DNA of 64,000 nucleotides from Corbicula japonica (GCA_038501625.1 JAZAYU010000012.1:8928001-8992000), one strand, 5' to 3'; shown: positions 24,981 to 36,771, numbered from the stretch's first letter. Translations and numbers: made by a program. Notes: generated from the letters alone by a model not told the origin.

Positions 24981-25213
24981 CTGTCATCATAAAAACTGAA
25001 ACCGGGGACCAGTCTAAAATCTCATGCATCTGATTGGCTAAAATAGAGACTAATTTAAAATCTTAAGCACCTGATTGGCTAAAATGGAGACTTGACTAAA
25101 ATCTCAAGCATAATGATTGGCTAAAATGAAGACTAGTTTCCATTTCAGCCAATCAGATGCTAGTGATTTTAGACTGGTCTCCTGTCTCAGTTAAGTTGAT
25201 GTTCTTGGATCCT
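24981..25213. repeat. rearranged foldback F element with triplicated left arm
   Basis: The unit CTAAAATCTCAAGCATCTGA followed by TTGGCTAAAATGGAGACT appears three times in tandem (about 25,013; 25,050; 25,093), then a single right arm with CAGCCAATCAGATGCTAG follows. Normal copies have one left arm. Confidence 0.7.
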
Positions 25214-26183
25214 GGCCTGAGTGGGGATTTATGTCCATGCTTGTACCAATAACAATAATCATTGACAGGGCTTTAAAGGGTAAAATATGGATTTCTTTCT
25301 GTAAATATAACAATTTAGCCAAATAAATAATCTCAAAATTGTCTTCAAGACAGCAATAATTGTTCATCTGTTCATTTCACACAAGAGTTCCTAATTAATG
25401 CACCATTTTGTTTAAACTGTGAAAGGAAATAGTTTACACTAATGATAAATATGGTCTGCAGATTTTCTCAGCATGCTTAAGGCTGCACTTAAGGCAGCAA
25501 CTGAGCTTTTACAAATATTGCATAATAAGTAATCTGATTGGTCAATAATTGATTTATTTTGTATTGCAATTGTAACCACTTCACAGGAAAGCGTTTATGT
25601 ACCAATGTTTTGTTAGGTTTGATTCGACACTAAAGGTGTTAGTTTCGTCAACACGTTAAATTTTGTTTTCACATCAAAGCGAAAATATTTAAAGAAAATA
25701 TTAGATAAAATCATATTGTGCCTCTGTATTTGAGAAGATGTCTGAATTTAATAATTAGGCGATAATGACATAATTTGAAACGATGGGTTTTAAATGGAAG
25801 CCTTATAAATGTTTTTTCGGGAGAATTGATGGTTTAGATTTGAAGTTTTTGTGCTAAGCTTAAGTCTAGACTGTTAATATTTGCTGACAAATATCATTTA
25901 AAAAGTATATTGCCAACTTAAGGCAGTAAAAACAGAATGTATATTTGGATTGAGATGAATTTGTCAGCGTAATGAAGACGTTTTATTTGTATTTTACTGA
26001 TAAGACTGGGCTTTGGGACATGATATATCGGCTTAATATTGCCTCTTTCTAGAGAAAAATAAACATGGCCTACACTTTAATTGTCAAATTGTACACGATT
26101 GCAGGAAACGAATTACAGTTTAAAAACATTTAAATATTTTTTTTGTGTGCACAGAAATGAAATTTAAATATTTGAGCAAAGTG

Positions 26184-26422
26184 TTATCCCTTTCCTCCAT
26201 AAATACATGTTTTTACGCATGTGCGACCAGTGTAGATCCAGATCAGCTGGCACATTCGTGCCTTCTTATCAGGATCTGCACTGTTCACTATCGGTCAGAA
26301 ATACCCTTATAAATCAAAAAGCAAACTGCAGATCCTGATCAGATGGCACGAATGTGCCGGCTGATCTTGATCTACATTATTCGCCCACAGCATAAAGTTG
26401 TATGTATGGAGGAAAGGGTTAT
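26184..26422. repeat. Family A TTAA-type MITE, full length
   Basis: Termini TTATCCCTTTCCTCCATAAA and TGTATGGAGGAAAGGGTTAT are matching inverted repeats. The interior shows GACCAGTGTAGATCCAGATC, GATCAGATGGCACGAATGTG and the complementary blocks. In protocadherin intron 2. Confidence 0.8.
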
Positions 26423-27065
26423 ATGATATTGGAAACTAAATTTTAACCCTAAATCAAAATGAGACAATTTTTTTATTTCTACCTACATTTTCAAGATGAA
26501 AGCTAGTCTAAGATCATGGTGCTTAAAATTAAATTTAAAAAAAACTAATTTTATGAGACAACTTTTTTTATTTCTTCTGGTATGTTTTCATGATGAAAGC
26601 TAGATGATTATACTTAACATAAAAAAATCTGATTTTATTTTAAATATATTACTACTTCCTATAAAATTAATAGAAAATAAGATCAAACATACTCGCATAG
26701 GGTGTATATGAAGAAATGTCAGTTGGAACACATATTGTACAAGGCTCGAATTTTAAAAATTTTTATTTCCATTTTATTAAGTTGTTTACGATGATGGCTT
26801 GCTTGTAATCATGTAAAATTACCGCTTTCGTAATATGTCATCAATTTAAAATGGGATGTTAAAATTATCGCAGATCTCTAATTATCGAATCTTGTCATAA
26901 AACATGTTTGGTTCAGCTGCTTTATTGGTAATGAATTATAATAATTTTCATCGCCAGTGTTCGGAACGTCCCACAATTTTATTTCGAGTTGATTCATTAC
27001 TTTCCTTTTTTAAAGAAAATGGAAGAATTAAGTCAGTAGGTAATATAATAGGTGTTTTCTGTGTA

Positions 27066-27363
27066 TTAACCCTTTGCTTCTTAGGTATGCCTTTATTGCA
27101 TGGGCAAACAGTGTAGATCCAGATCAGCTGGCACATCTGTGCTGTCTGATCAGGATCTACACTACAATGTATTGGCTTTTAGATTCTTTAGATTATTTCT
27201 GACCAAGATGCCACCATCAGATCTAACAGCACATCAGTGCCATCTGATCTGGATCTACACTGGTTGTTTCTTGGTCAGAAAATAACCTAATGAATCTAAA
27301 AATCTGATCTAGATCTACACTTTGCCCATGCGATAAAAGCGTATGTAATGACTAAAGGGATAA
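27066..27363. repeat. Family A TTAA-type MITE, full length
   Basis: Begins TTAACCCTTTGCTTCTTAGG and ends near GACTAAAGGGATAA. Includes two inverted copies of the GATCTGGATCTACACTGGTT core. In protocadherin intron 2. Confidence 0.75.
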
Positions 27364-27956
27364 TGAATGTTTCTGTGTATCCAGTACTGTAATGGGTGAA
27401 ATCTTCAAAATTGAAGATTTGATTTAATTTTTGTTGTTTTTTTGATGTTTTTTTCAACTAATAAATAACACATTTATAATTGATTTCAAAATGCATAGGT
27501 GCTTGTTTGTTTGTTTTTTAATTTGAAGCTTTTTAATAACAATTAAAACCTGGGAAGGAGTTTGGTAAGGAAATTTAAGTTTTGGTGTATTTGATTTGTG
27601 TTAGCCTAAGAGGGATTTCATTTAATCTTGGATTTTGTAACAATAACTTTAAAGTCAACAATCAAATGAGAGAATTGAACTTTTACCTGCATTGTCCTCA
27701 AGGCGTAGTAAAATGTTAATGAGGAGTTAAGGAGGGGTCAGCGATTAGCCCGTCCGAGTCAACTCCCCCATCACCTATAGCATGCAGTACAATTTCAAAG
27801 GACATGATAATCACTTTCAATGTATTAAGTTTCCTAAACATCACCAATTGTTTAGATCTTGTTACATATGAAATAGATGTATTTCATTTCCGAAATGCAG
27901 ATGTCCCCATTGTTCTCCTGCATACTATAATGGATCATTGAGATAATGATCAGCAA

Positions 27957-28220
27957 AATACTGTGAATTCGTTAATATTAGTGGGGAGTTAATTTTCATA
28001 TATTAGATCTGTAAAATACTGTGAATTCGTTAATATTCGTAGGGTGCAAATTTTTGTGGATTTCGAAGACAATTCAATCCAGAACTTAAAAAATACCACA
28101 AAATATAGAATTTGATAGTAATGTACTGTAAATTTATTAAATTTTTGAGGTACTATTTTTTTGGTGGATTTTTAGGACAGGTCAATCCAAAACTAAAAAA
28201 AAACACTAGAAATATAAAAT
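27957..28220. repeat. dispersed repeat with direct duplication of TACTGTGAATTCGTTAATAT
   Basis: TACTGTGAATTCGTTAATAT occurs at about 27,959 and 28,017, and a diverged TACTGTAAATTTATTAAATT follows at about 28,124. Each is followed by a GGTGCAAATTTTTGTGGATT-like block and TCAATCCA. Class unknown. Confidence 0.55.
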
Positions 28221-29515
28221 TTAACATAATGATATTTTAGAAAATTAAAAACCATGAATTTTAGAACCCTCGAAAATGATTTTATGTCCTTGAACATAAA
28301 AATATCCAGAGTACACGCCCAACATCCCTAAAAGTTAGTTAACAAGTTTTTTTTACATTAAATGTTTTAAATTAAAAAAAAAAAATTCTTTTTAAGGCAA
28401 ATACAGGCATTACACAAACATACCACTAGGGTGGACTTATACACAAACTTTAAAGGAGTCCTTTTTTAAAGAAAGTTCAGTTATTTTCAAAATGAAATTA
28501 TAAACTATTCTTAATAATAAGCAGCATAAACTAAAAATAGCCAACAGAAAAACTCCTTTAAAGATTTTGCATTAACCCACCCAGCGAGCATGTTTGCATC
28601 ATCTTAACATTTTTTTTAAATAAATAAAGTACACAAATACATGACATGGATTATAATTCTTCAGGAGGGGTATTGGACTTTTCCCCGTCGTGCTACTTCT
28701 AACAAGGTCACTGTTTCATCTACTTACATAGCAGGTACTTGCGCACTGTAGGTCAGGGCTCTGAATGTTTCGCACGTGAAACTTGTGGGCAGTTGTGTTC
28801 TGGATAGAGGGCTATTCTCTGCACTGTGGCTTGAATATTGTTGTTTTTTGTGGTTTTCTGTCAATGTTGTCTCTCATATTGGCCTTTTAAAATATCACTA
28901 CTTTTGTGTAGCCTTTTTCTGACATATTTCATATTTTAAAATTACTTATTTTATTTCAAAAAAGTAATTCTCATATTTAGTTACTGCAAATAATAGTCAG
29001 AACAGAATGATGTGTATTCATAACGAAACATTTGCTTTCTTTGTTTTAAGAAGTACATTTAAATATGGGGTACATCTGACATTGGAAAAGATGTTTTCAG
29101 CAATATTTTTAGAAATTGTTGAATTTTTAATTTATTTGAAAAGAACTTACAATTATATATAATTTCTTCATAAGTTATAGGTGATCTTATTATTCTATTT
29201 GGGTATATAATGGAATTTTTACCACAAAATGCATAATAAGTAATGTCGTCTGCTCAAATTAATGATTTAATAATTTTTTAAGAATAACTTAAATTACACG
29301 AAGACACATTTTTGTGAGATGCGTCCTAATAATATATCCTGCAAGTTAGCGACTTACAGTTGCCTTCCAGCCTCATACACTTCTAACAAAGGAAAAAAAA
29401 GTGAATTACACAAATGAAAAAAAAAACAACAATAAATTTTGTTACTTTGGTAGTTGGGAAGCTTTTCTTTTTCTGCACTGTTTGACGGTTTGCTTTTACT
29501 TTTCACTTTGCTCAG

Positions 29516-29663
29516 ATGGGAAGGACATATATTGGATCGATGAAACACCCAAATCTGGACGACTCTCACAGCGAGAGTTCAGGGGAGACAACCACGAGCG
29601 ATTCGGGACGTGGCGGCAGTGAGGAAGATATTCGTAGCAATCTTACCAGTTCCCATGATGCAG
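29516..29663 (+). CDS. protocadherin, exon 3 (cytoplasmic tail)
   Basis: Bounded by TTGCTCAG and GATGCAG|GTATTG; 148 bp, entered in phase 0 and left in phase 1. Encodes residues 965-1013 plus the first base of codon 1014. The Ser/Asp/Gly-rich segment SDSGRGGSEEDI (992-1003) resembles the acidic Ser-rich conserved tail motifs of non-clustered protocadherins, though I cannot confirm orthology. Several Ser/Thr residues lie in acidic context, typical of phosphorylated tails. Confidence 0.82.
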
Positions 29664-30027
29664 GTATTGTTCATCCAAGGGACACAACTCAAATATCCAG
29701 ATACATAGCCTATGAAGATTTACATCCCTTTGTATAAAGTGCTTATCTTTTGCACATGCACTTTTTTGCTCAAAAATTGGTTTGAAGTGAACGATTCTTA
29801 TTGGTGATAGATTCCACTTTTGAAACACCATTATTACCTATTTAGAGAAATGAAATTTAAACTACTTTTATTGAAAAAATTGAATAATTTATTTTAAAAG
29901 ACTTGTGTTTACATTTTTTTCTTGATAACTGACTTGAAACCCATAAGCTATTTTAATATTTTTGTATATTCAGATGCCATTAAATGCATTTTGTTAATTA
30001 TTTATTTACAATTTGTTCCATTTTCAG
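29664..30027 (+). other. protocadherin intron 3
   Basis: 364 bp with GTATTG donor and TTCCATTTTCAG acceptor. AT-rich with no feature seen. Confidence 0.8.
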
Positions 30028-30560
30028 ATGAATCACGGAGTCCAAATACATCAACGTCACATCCATTCTACACATCTGACAGCCGTCAACCAACATTTTC
30101 GTCTTTCCATGGAAACAGTGTTCATAAAACAGGACCTATACTTTCCTCATTTTTAAAACAAAAACAAAAGAGACAGCAAAATGAGGACGCTCATAAGGCT
30201 GCATATCCTATGAACGATTTATCGAGTCCTCATAGGAATAACCTTTATAAAAATAACCCGTATAGACACTCGAGTGAAGTGAACATCCCGCCACCAATCC
30301 TTGGCATGAACGGGGGTCAGGGTATGGGTCCAGTGCAGGGGCTGCAAAATCAAATAGACTTTCATCCAGAAATGCACTCGTCGAAACAATCCAACCTAAA
30401 TTTTGGAAATTCATTTGAGATCGAGAGTGTGACAAATCGATCTCAAGACGATGATAACACGACAACAACGTCGGGAAGTTATACGATTAACGATATACAA
30501 GATGATATATTGACATCTGAAACTAAAGATATGTTTTACAAACCCGACACATTTGTGTGA
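30028..30560 (+). CDS. protocadherin, exon 4 (C-terminal tail)
   Basis: Starts after CCATTTTCAG. Its first two bases complete codon 1014 (Asp), and the frame runs to TGA 30,558-30,560, encoding residues 1014-1190. The tail is low in hydrophobic residues, rich in Ser, Asn, His and Gln, and predicted to be disordered. It ends …KDMFYKPDTFV. A C-terminal T-F-V fits the class I PDZ-ligand pattern (S/T-x-hydrophobic), so scaffold binding is possible. An ATTAAA near 30,617 could be a polyadenylation signal, but no convincing 3' end was seen. Confidence 0.85.
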
Positions 30561-30804
30561 TATTTTCCTACAATGTGCTATTTTGAATCATAATATTTTA
30601 AGTGTGATATGTGATATTAAATTCAGTCCCGTGGATTCTTGGGATTGCCTCCTCCTTATTCATGCAGAGTTGGGTAAGGAGGCGGATCTTTTTGCTCTGT
30701 GGCGTAAAAGAATGCATGTACTTTAATATAGAAGTTTTCGCATCCTATTTAAAGGCAGCTTGTATATATTATTCATGCCCAGTCAGAACTGATGTGGTGT
30801 TGAC

Positions 30805-31047
30805 TTTACCCTTTATTCCATATAAACATTTTTTATGCATGTGTGACCAGTGTACATCCAGATCAGCCAGCTAATCCATGCTGTCTTATCAGGATCTACA
30901 CTGTTTGCTTTTGTGATTTATTATGTTATTTCTGACCAAAAAGCTAACAGTGAAAATCCTGATCAGACGGCACTAATGTGTCAGCTGATCTTGATCTACA
31001 CTGTTTGCTCATGCGATACAAGGCGTATATATGGAGGAAAGAGTTAA
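30805..31047. repeat. Family A TTAA-type MITE, full length
   Basis: TTTACCCTTTATTCCATATA and TATATATGGAGGAAAGAGTTAA are the inverted ends. The GACCAGTGTACATCCAGATC core and its inverted partner are intact. About 245 bp downstream of the protocadherin stop. Confidence 0.8.
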
Positions 31048-31240
31048 TATTGAGCTAAACAAGATGTAACAGGGTTATTGACTATTTATAAAACAAAGCT
31101 TTGAAGGTTAACATGTAAAACAGGGTTGAAATCATCTGAATAAAGCGCATGAGTTTATAACATATTTACAGCATGCCAGATTGTAACCCTTTACACCATG
31201 GGATATGGCTGTTATTCCATGGGAGAATAGAGTAGATCCA

Positions 31241-31538
31241 GGGCCCAAGATCACTGGGCTGAAGGTTATAAAACTTAGGTTGGAAACCATTCTCAAATCT
31301 CAAGGATCTGATTGGCTGAATGGCGACTTGTCGCTATTTCAGCCAATCGGATGCTTGAGATTTGAGACTGGTTTCCATGCTCAGTTTTATAACCTTGGGC
31401 ACATAAAACTAAGTTTTGAGATCAGTCTCAAATCTCAAGGATCTGATTGGCTGAAATGGCGACTTGTCGCCATTTCAGCCAATCAGATGCTTGAGATTTG
31501 AGACTGATCTCCAGATTTTGTTTTATGATCTTGGGCCC
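31241..31538. repeat. outer foldback F element interrupted by another F element
   Basis: The outer left end GGGCCCAAGATCA and its continuation CATAAAACTAAGTTTTGAGA are split by the inner copy and match the unbroken sequence of the copy at 15,554. The outer right end is TTTTATGATCTTGGGCCC. Confidence 0.8.
31254..31401. repeat. inner foldback F element
   Basis: Runs from CTGGGCTGAAGGTTATAAAA to TTTATAACCTTGGGCA. It belongs to the AAGGTTATAAA arm variant, while its host is the AAGATCATAAAA variant. The host flank reads CA on both sides, consistent with a 2-bp target duplication. Confidence 0.8.
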
Positions 31539-31986
31539 AGGTCAGCTACAATGTCTGTGATTTCGGATCAAGATCTTCACTGCATGCTGTTAGATTCATT
31601 TCTGGAAAAAACTGTTCGATTCATTTCTGGAAAAAACCTGACCAGTTAAGATTCAGATCATCATAAATGCTCTGGCTGATGTAGATCTAAACTGGTTACA
31701 CACACAATAAAACCTGTATACATGAATTAAAGGGTTAATTAGTAAAAAAATGAGTGAAATTAAAAGAAAAGTAGTCAGTAGCTTTGCAGCTTCTCATATT
31801 TATGGAATTGTAAACTAAACTTTATGTACCAAAATCTATGTAAATAGATATTATTTGCTACAAATCAAAAGTAAATAATTTGTCAAAGATAAACTTTACT
31901 GTAGCATAATTATCTTTCGTGTGGAATTAATTTGTGCACTTGAGAAAGTGTGCAGAATTTAATATTTTATTTCATGGAAAAAAAAA

Positions 31987-32388
31987 CTTTTATCCCCTGG
32001 GCAACCATTGAAGATCCACATAAGCAGGCACATTATGTGCTATCTGATCAGGATGTACATTGACTGCTTTTACCATCATTGTTCGAATATAAGCCGCATT
32101 CATGTATAAGCCGCACCCTCCTTAACCTGATGAAACAGATGAAAATGGCTTAATGCAATGTATAAGCAGCCAAACCTGTGTATTAGCAGCACCCCGTACT
32201 TTTTACTGCCAAATTCTGGAAAAAAGTGCGGCTTATATTCAGACAATGACAGTATATTTGTAAGGTAATTTCTGACTAAAGAACCAACAGTGTAGACTCA
32301 GATCAGATGGCAAGGATAAGCCAATTGATCTGGATCTGCTTTGTTTGACAATCTGATAAAAAGGCATATCGACGGAGTAAAGGATTAA
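31987..32388. repeat. Family A MITE interrupted by a TA-flanked MITE
   Basis: Blocks GAAGATCCACATAAGCAGGC, CTATCTGATCAGGATGTACA and, after the insertion, TTTCTGACTAAAGAACCAAC and CGGAGTAAAGGATTAA are in family A order. Confidence 0.7.
32071..32254. mobile_element. Tc1/mariner-type MITE (TA target)
   Basis: Terminal inverted repeats ATTGTTCGAATATAAGCCGC and GCGGCTTATATTCAGACAAT face each other about 180 bp apart and are bounded by TA on both sides. The interior also contains CATGTATAAGCCGCACCCTC. TA flanks and short inverted ends without coding capacity fit a non-autonomous mariner-superfamily element. Inserted in a family A copy. Confidence 0.75.
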
Positions 32389-32687
32389 TAAATTATGTTG
32401 TTTGCAGCTTTGCGCAAAATTGAATTCTCACGAAATAAAATCATGCTACAGTATTTCATTAGTGCCTGTGTTCCAGAAGTGTTCTTGCCATGGTTTCCAT
32501 TCACTCAGAATTAGATTTTGTTTCTTGTTTTTATTTGTGTAGCATAATGTTTTGATGTTTGTCAGATAAAAGTTTTTTTATATATCATAAGTGAATACAT
32601 TTTTTGGTAGCCATTTATTATCTAATGGAGAAGGAAGTTGTTTTTTATATTCTGGATATATATTATATTTGCTAGTTGTCCCCGAGT

Positions 32688-32922
32688 CCTTTACTCCATT
32701 TCTACGGGTTTCATTGTATGTGGAACCAGTGTAGATCCAGATCAGTTGACACATCTGTGCCATCTAATCAGGATCTACCCTGTTTCCGTCTTGGTCAGGT
32801 TACCTTAATGAATCAAAAAGGGAACAGTGTAGATCCTGATCAGATGACACAGAAAACAGCCATACCCCATATAGATCTGGACCTGCACTTGTCACACCCA
32901 TATATATGGAGTTTCAGATTGT
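32688..32922. repeat. Family A TTAA-type MITE
   Basis: TCCTTTACTCCATTTCTACG at the left and TATATATGGAGTTTCAGATT at the right. The interior GAACCAGTGTAGATCCAGAT and GTGTAGATCCTGATCAGATG is in typical order. The right terminus has decayed. Confidence 0.65.
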
Positions 32923-33114
32923 GTACTGATGTAAACTAAGTTTTGAGGTTATTGTAGACCCATCTAAGCCTACAGATGAAGGTCTACATAGTTTGCTAGT
33001 CATATAGTAAAACCATGCCTTTAGAAATTAAACAACCTACAATTTTAAAACAACAAGTAAAAATTTGATACATGTGGTCAAAACTATTTCTTATGCAGGG
33101 TATATGTTGATTTT

Positions 33115-33350
33115 TTTTATTTTGTAAGTGATTTATTGTGGGATCATTGTATTTCATGTGGGATTAATTTTTTTGCGTATTTTTCACTAGAGAAAGTGCG
33201 CAAAATCAAACCCCAGCTAAACTGAACAATTTTAGATCTAATGTTATATGAGTGATACAACTGCATGACTTAATGTCTTTATGAAAGCGTCATTTGTGCC
33301 TTATGCATGAAATTTCATACCCGCAAAATTTAATGATATCATGGTAAAAA
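33115..33350. repeat. dispersed repeat, related copy at 6,636-6,850
   Basis: Shares GTGATTTATTGTGGGATCAT-like, GTGCGCAAAATCAAACCCCA and GCGTCATTTGTGCCTTATGC blocks with the earlier copy in the same order. Confidence 0.5.
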
Positions 33351-33422
33351 TTTTACAGAGTTTTTTGCTGTATTTTGTATATGTGAAAGTTTTGTGCTGT
33401 TAAGTCTATTATGTAAATATTG

Positions 33423-33924
33423 TATAACCCTTTACTCCATATATACTCAACAAAAAAAGAAACCTGACACTGTAACTTTGAATAAGTATGAGGTGCATAT
33501 TCAAAATCTATATATTTTTGCACCATCCAAAAGAAAATAACCACTGAATCACTTGTTTCATGCACCAAAAATATCAAAATGCATAATTAAGTTCAAAACA
33601 TGCACAATTTTTATTACATACCACAATTCAATTAGCTTTAAATCTGATTCCAGGAAAATACACCAAATATAAAGTGTCAGGTTTCTATTTTTGTTGAGTA
33701 TATTACACCTTTATTGCGTAGGTGAAGAGTGTAGATCCAGATCAGCTGGCACAGCTGTAACACCTGATCTGGATCTACACTGTTTGCTTTTTGATTCATT
33801 AAGTTATTTCTGACCAAGATGGGACCAGTGCAGATCAAGATCAGATGGAATGGATGTGCCAGCTGTTCTGGATCTACACTTTTCACCCGTGTGATCAAAA
33901 GATGTATATATGGAGTAACAGGTC
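33423..33924. repeat. Family A MITE interrupted by a TA-flanked MITE
   Basis: AACCCTTTACTCCATATA is cut by the insertion 33,442-33,702. The family A sequence resumes at TTACACCTTTATTGCGTAGG and ends TATATATGGAGTAACAGGTC. Confidence 0.75.
33442..33702. mobile_element. Tc1/mariner-type MITE (TA target)
   Basis: The inverted ends are about 29 bp and differ at about one position: the left reads ACTCAACAAAAAAAGAAACC and the right carries the complement of ACTCAACAAAAATAGAAACC. Both continue into a TGACACT block and are bounded by TA. About 260 bp with no coding capacity. The TA flank and end structure support the mariner superfamily. Confidence 0.85.
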
Positions 33925-34179
33925 AAATCTATAATGTAAATATTGTATAATATTGTATAAAATGTTGTATATTATTCAGGGATCCTGAAAACCCAACAAT
34001 TGAAATCAAATTATTATTTATATTATTTTGAGAAAAAAATAATAAAAATGCCTTTATATAAAAAATTAAAAAAAGCAATATTTGAAAAACATTGTTTTTG
34101 TGTTTATATGTCTCCTTAAAGTGGCAGTAAATAGGGTTGTCTGTCCATGTGTAAGGCGTCCGGATCTATAGGCATTAAC

Positions 34180-34625
34180 TCCTCATTTACTATCATAAAA
34201 TTTCAATGTATCAACTCCTCATTTAATAATGTGTGGATTTGTTTCAAACTTGCACAGATGATCAGACAGGATGTATAACTGATTGTAAAGATTTTCCTGC
34301 AACCATCTTTAACAGAATTAAAGACCTTTATTAATTTAAGTAAATTTTATGGCATCAACTCCTAATTTACTTACTCATGGATTTCTTTCTGGCTTGCACT
34401 GATGATTAGGGATGATTTATAGAAGGTCGTAAAAATGATTATTCCTGTAACCATTTTACCAGAATTATTACCCTTTTGTTTAGGTAGTTTAATTTTGTTG
34501 TGCCAACCCCTCATTTACTAACTTGTGGATTCCTTTCAAAGTTGCACAAATGATCAGACAGGATGTGAAACTGGTTGTAAAGTAAAGATTGTCCTGCAAC
34601 CATTTTTGCAAGAATTATGGCCCTT
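34180..34625. repeat. degenerate tandem repeat, about 155 bp x 3
   Basis: The ordered blocks CAACTCCTCATTTACT, TGTGGATTnnTTTCAAACTTGCAC, GATGATCAGACAGGATGT, CCTGCAACCATTTTTnnnAGAATT and a CCTTT end recur three times. Overlapping open frames are by-products. Confidence 0.65.
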
Positions 34626-34783
34626 TGTAAATTCCAGTTATAAAAGAAAAAAAGATCAATATGATCAAGAAAAAAAAGCTTTGAAGGCATTTTCAGCCAG
34701 CATTCATGACAAAGTGTCAGTTGATAAACAGTGAAATTTATAAAATAAATGAAGATCATAGGTCAACACACTATGGGAAAGTT

Positions 34784-34998
34784 TTAACTTGTTACTCCAT
34801 AAACTGCTTTATGCATTTTATTGCATGTGCGACCAGTGTAGATCAAGATCAAGATCTGTACTGTGCTTTTTGTTCGGAAAATAACCTAATAAATCTAAAG
34901 CAAACTGTGCAGATCCTTTTCAGATGGCATGGTTTTGTCTGATCTGGATCTACACTGTTGCCCACACAGAAAGGTGTATCTATGGAGTAAACGGTTAA
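34784..34998. repeat. Family A TTAA-type MITE, full length
   Basis: TTAACTTGTTACTCCATAAA and TATGGAGTAAACGGTTAA give matching TTAA flanks and inverted ends. The core GCGACCAGTGTAGATCAAGA is shortened relative to other copies. Confidence 0.75.
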
Positions 34999-34999
34999 A

Positions 35000-36139
35000 G
35001 GATATTCACTGGATTCAGTCAGAATTTTATCTTATTAGGAATCCAACGCAACCAACTCCTTCATGGAATTATGAAAGTCTTTGAACATATTCTAAAACTT
35101 GCTGCGGATTCGTTCTAGAAAAGAACGTCTGAGTTCCTTCTGGAAAGGGCCATTTTTAATTAATAAAGCCTCATTTGTCGCCTGGATGTTGTTGTTTTTT
35201 TATTTTTTAGTAATAAACATGCAGTGATCACCTGTGCAGTCTCACCAAACTGCAGATGCAACAATAGACTTGTATCACATTTAATTAAATGATTCGCTAC
35301 AAGTTGATGAAAAATGAGAATGCAGAGGCGGATCCAGAAGGGGTTCAGTGGGATTGCTTGAGCACCTTTTTCGACCCTAATGAATTCCCTTTTAGGAAAT
35401 ATTGCATCCTACCCCGATGTGGTACACAAGTTCTCCTAAGCAGTCTCAGAACATAATACAAGCTAGCTATATGTCCCAATTGCATGCCTGCTTGAAAGGA
35501 TGCCTTTAGACCCCTCTCAGATAAAAAAAAAAGCTTTTAAATCCACGTAAAGCCGTCATATCATCATCTTTTAACTGTGCCTTCTATTGTGCAAATACCA
35601 TTAACAAAGACTTAAATGACCTAGGTAAGCTAAGAGTATAAAACCATCCACATATGCCGCCATCGCCCCCATCTCCATCACCCCGCTGAATCTGCCTTTG
35701 TGAGTCCTACAGCCCTATCACTTTCAACGAATTCATAAATAAGAACCGTACATAATTAATATCACGCTGTTTTGAAACCAGTTGACCAAAATGCAGGGTA
35801 GAATGTGGTAAAAAAGCTAAGTTTACCATAAATCCTGCCGTAGGTTTACAACAGTAATATCAATCGTTTGATTTGACAATAATATTAAGTTTATTCATAT
35901 AAATTTACCACAAATAAATCCAACTCGTGTTCAAATGCTTAACATATGTGTGATGCCTCTTAACGAGGTGCTAATATTATCAATAGTTTATCTTAATGTG
36001 AGAAAGACAAACAAAAAATAATAAATTTTACTTTATCCACGTATGAAATGTTTTACAATAGAATATGGTCCAAGGGAGGCAAATCGTATAAAACGGCAGT
36101 TAGAAGTTAGCAAGAGTTGTCCCGCTGAATGAAACATCT
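35000..36139. other. no gene recognised
   Basis: AT-rich intergenic sequence. No splice-bounded conserved frame or clear repeat ends were found. Confidence 0.4.
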
Positions 36140-36179
36140 TCACGAACATCGTCGAGTGTCGAAAAACAATACCAGCGTT
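36140..36179 (-). CDS. possible terminal exon of the unknown minus-strand gene
   Basis: On the minus strand an acceptor TTTTTAATTTTAG precedes base 36,179. Entered with one base completing the codon left by the exon ending at 36,928, it gives a 12-residue end (TLVLFFDTRRCS) and TGA. Another frame in the same exon would read longer before TAA, so the join is unproven. Confidence 0.2.
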
Positions 36180-36771
36180 CTAAAATTAAAAAGAACAGTT
36201 ATTAATAAAAGAGAATTATTAAATTAAAATGAAACAATAGAAATAATTATTAAGATGTAATATTTTAATACAATAAAATGCATTATAACAAACATCAACA
36301 AGAAATGCCTCTGCGTGTTTTCCCCACCGAGAATAAGTAATTTTGTGAGTTCGGTATCCGAACCTTCGGCTTAGATGATTTCGTTATCTGGAAGAAAAAA
36401 AATGTTTTGATCTACACAAAACACGGCTTCCTTTACTGGATTAGAACCCGGGAACAAGATTTGCGTTACCTAATGAATAAATATAAGATAATAAAAACAT
36501 CGTCGCTACCAATATCATTACAGTCAGGCCAGCATTTGTTAACATAGGATACCGAGGGAATGATATGCATGTACTGGAGTATATAAAGTCAGCGGTAACA
36601 CATGCATTATTTCTATTAAAACATGCATCGAGATAAAGCTAAACACACTTTAATTTTCCATTAAACGATCACTTGTTCTCGAATTGCCTAGGTTACCGAT
36701 GATGTGATATAATAGAGTTCAAAACACAGCGCTAAACACACTTACGTAATGCTTCTATAAAATGATGACTA

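Larger units (their letters stand above)
24513..29515 (+). other. protocadherin intron 2
   Basis: GTAACT donor and CACTTTGCTCAG acceptor, about 5.0 kb, AT-rich. It contains a rearranged foldback F copy, two family A copies and weak tandem repeats. No other exon was recognised inside. Confidence 0.8.
31182..31738. repeat. Family A MITE with a nested foldback pair inside
   Basis: Ends are GTAACCCTTTACACCATGGG and GAATTAAAGGGTTAA. After AGAGTAGATCCA the element is interrupted by the nested F copies (31,241-31,538) and resumes with GGTCAGCTACAATGTCTGTG. Three layers of insertion are visible here. Confidence 0.75.

Noticed and set aside
36400..36470. TTTACTGGATTAGAACCCGG segment resembling the minus head of the array monomers
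   Set aside because: Similarity is limited to the B-box region; too weak to call a solo array unit.
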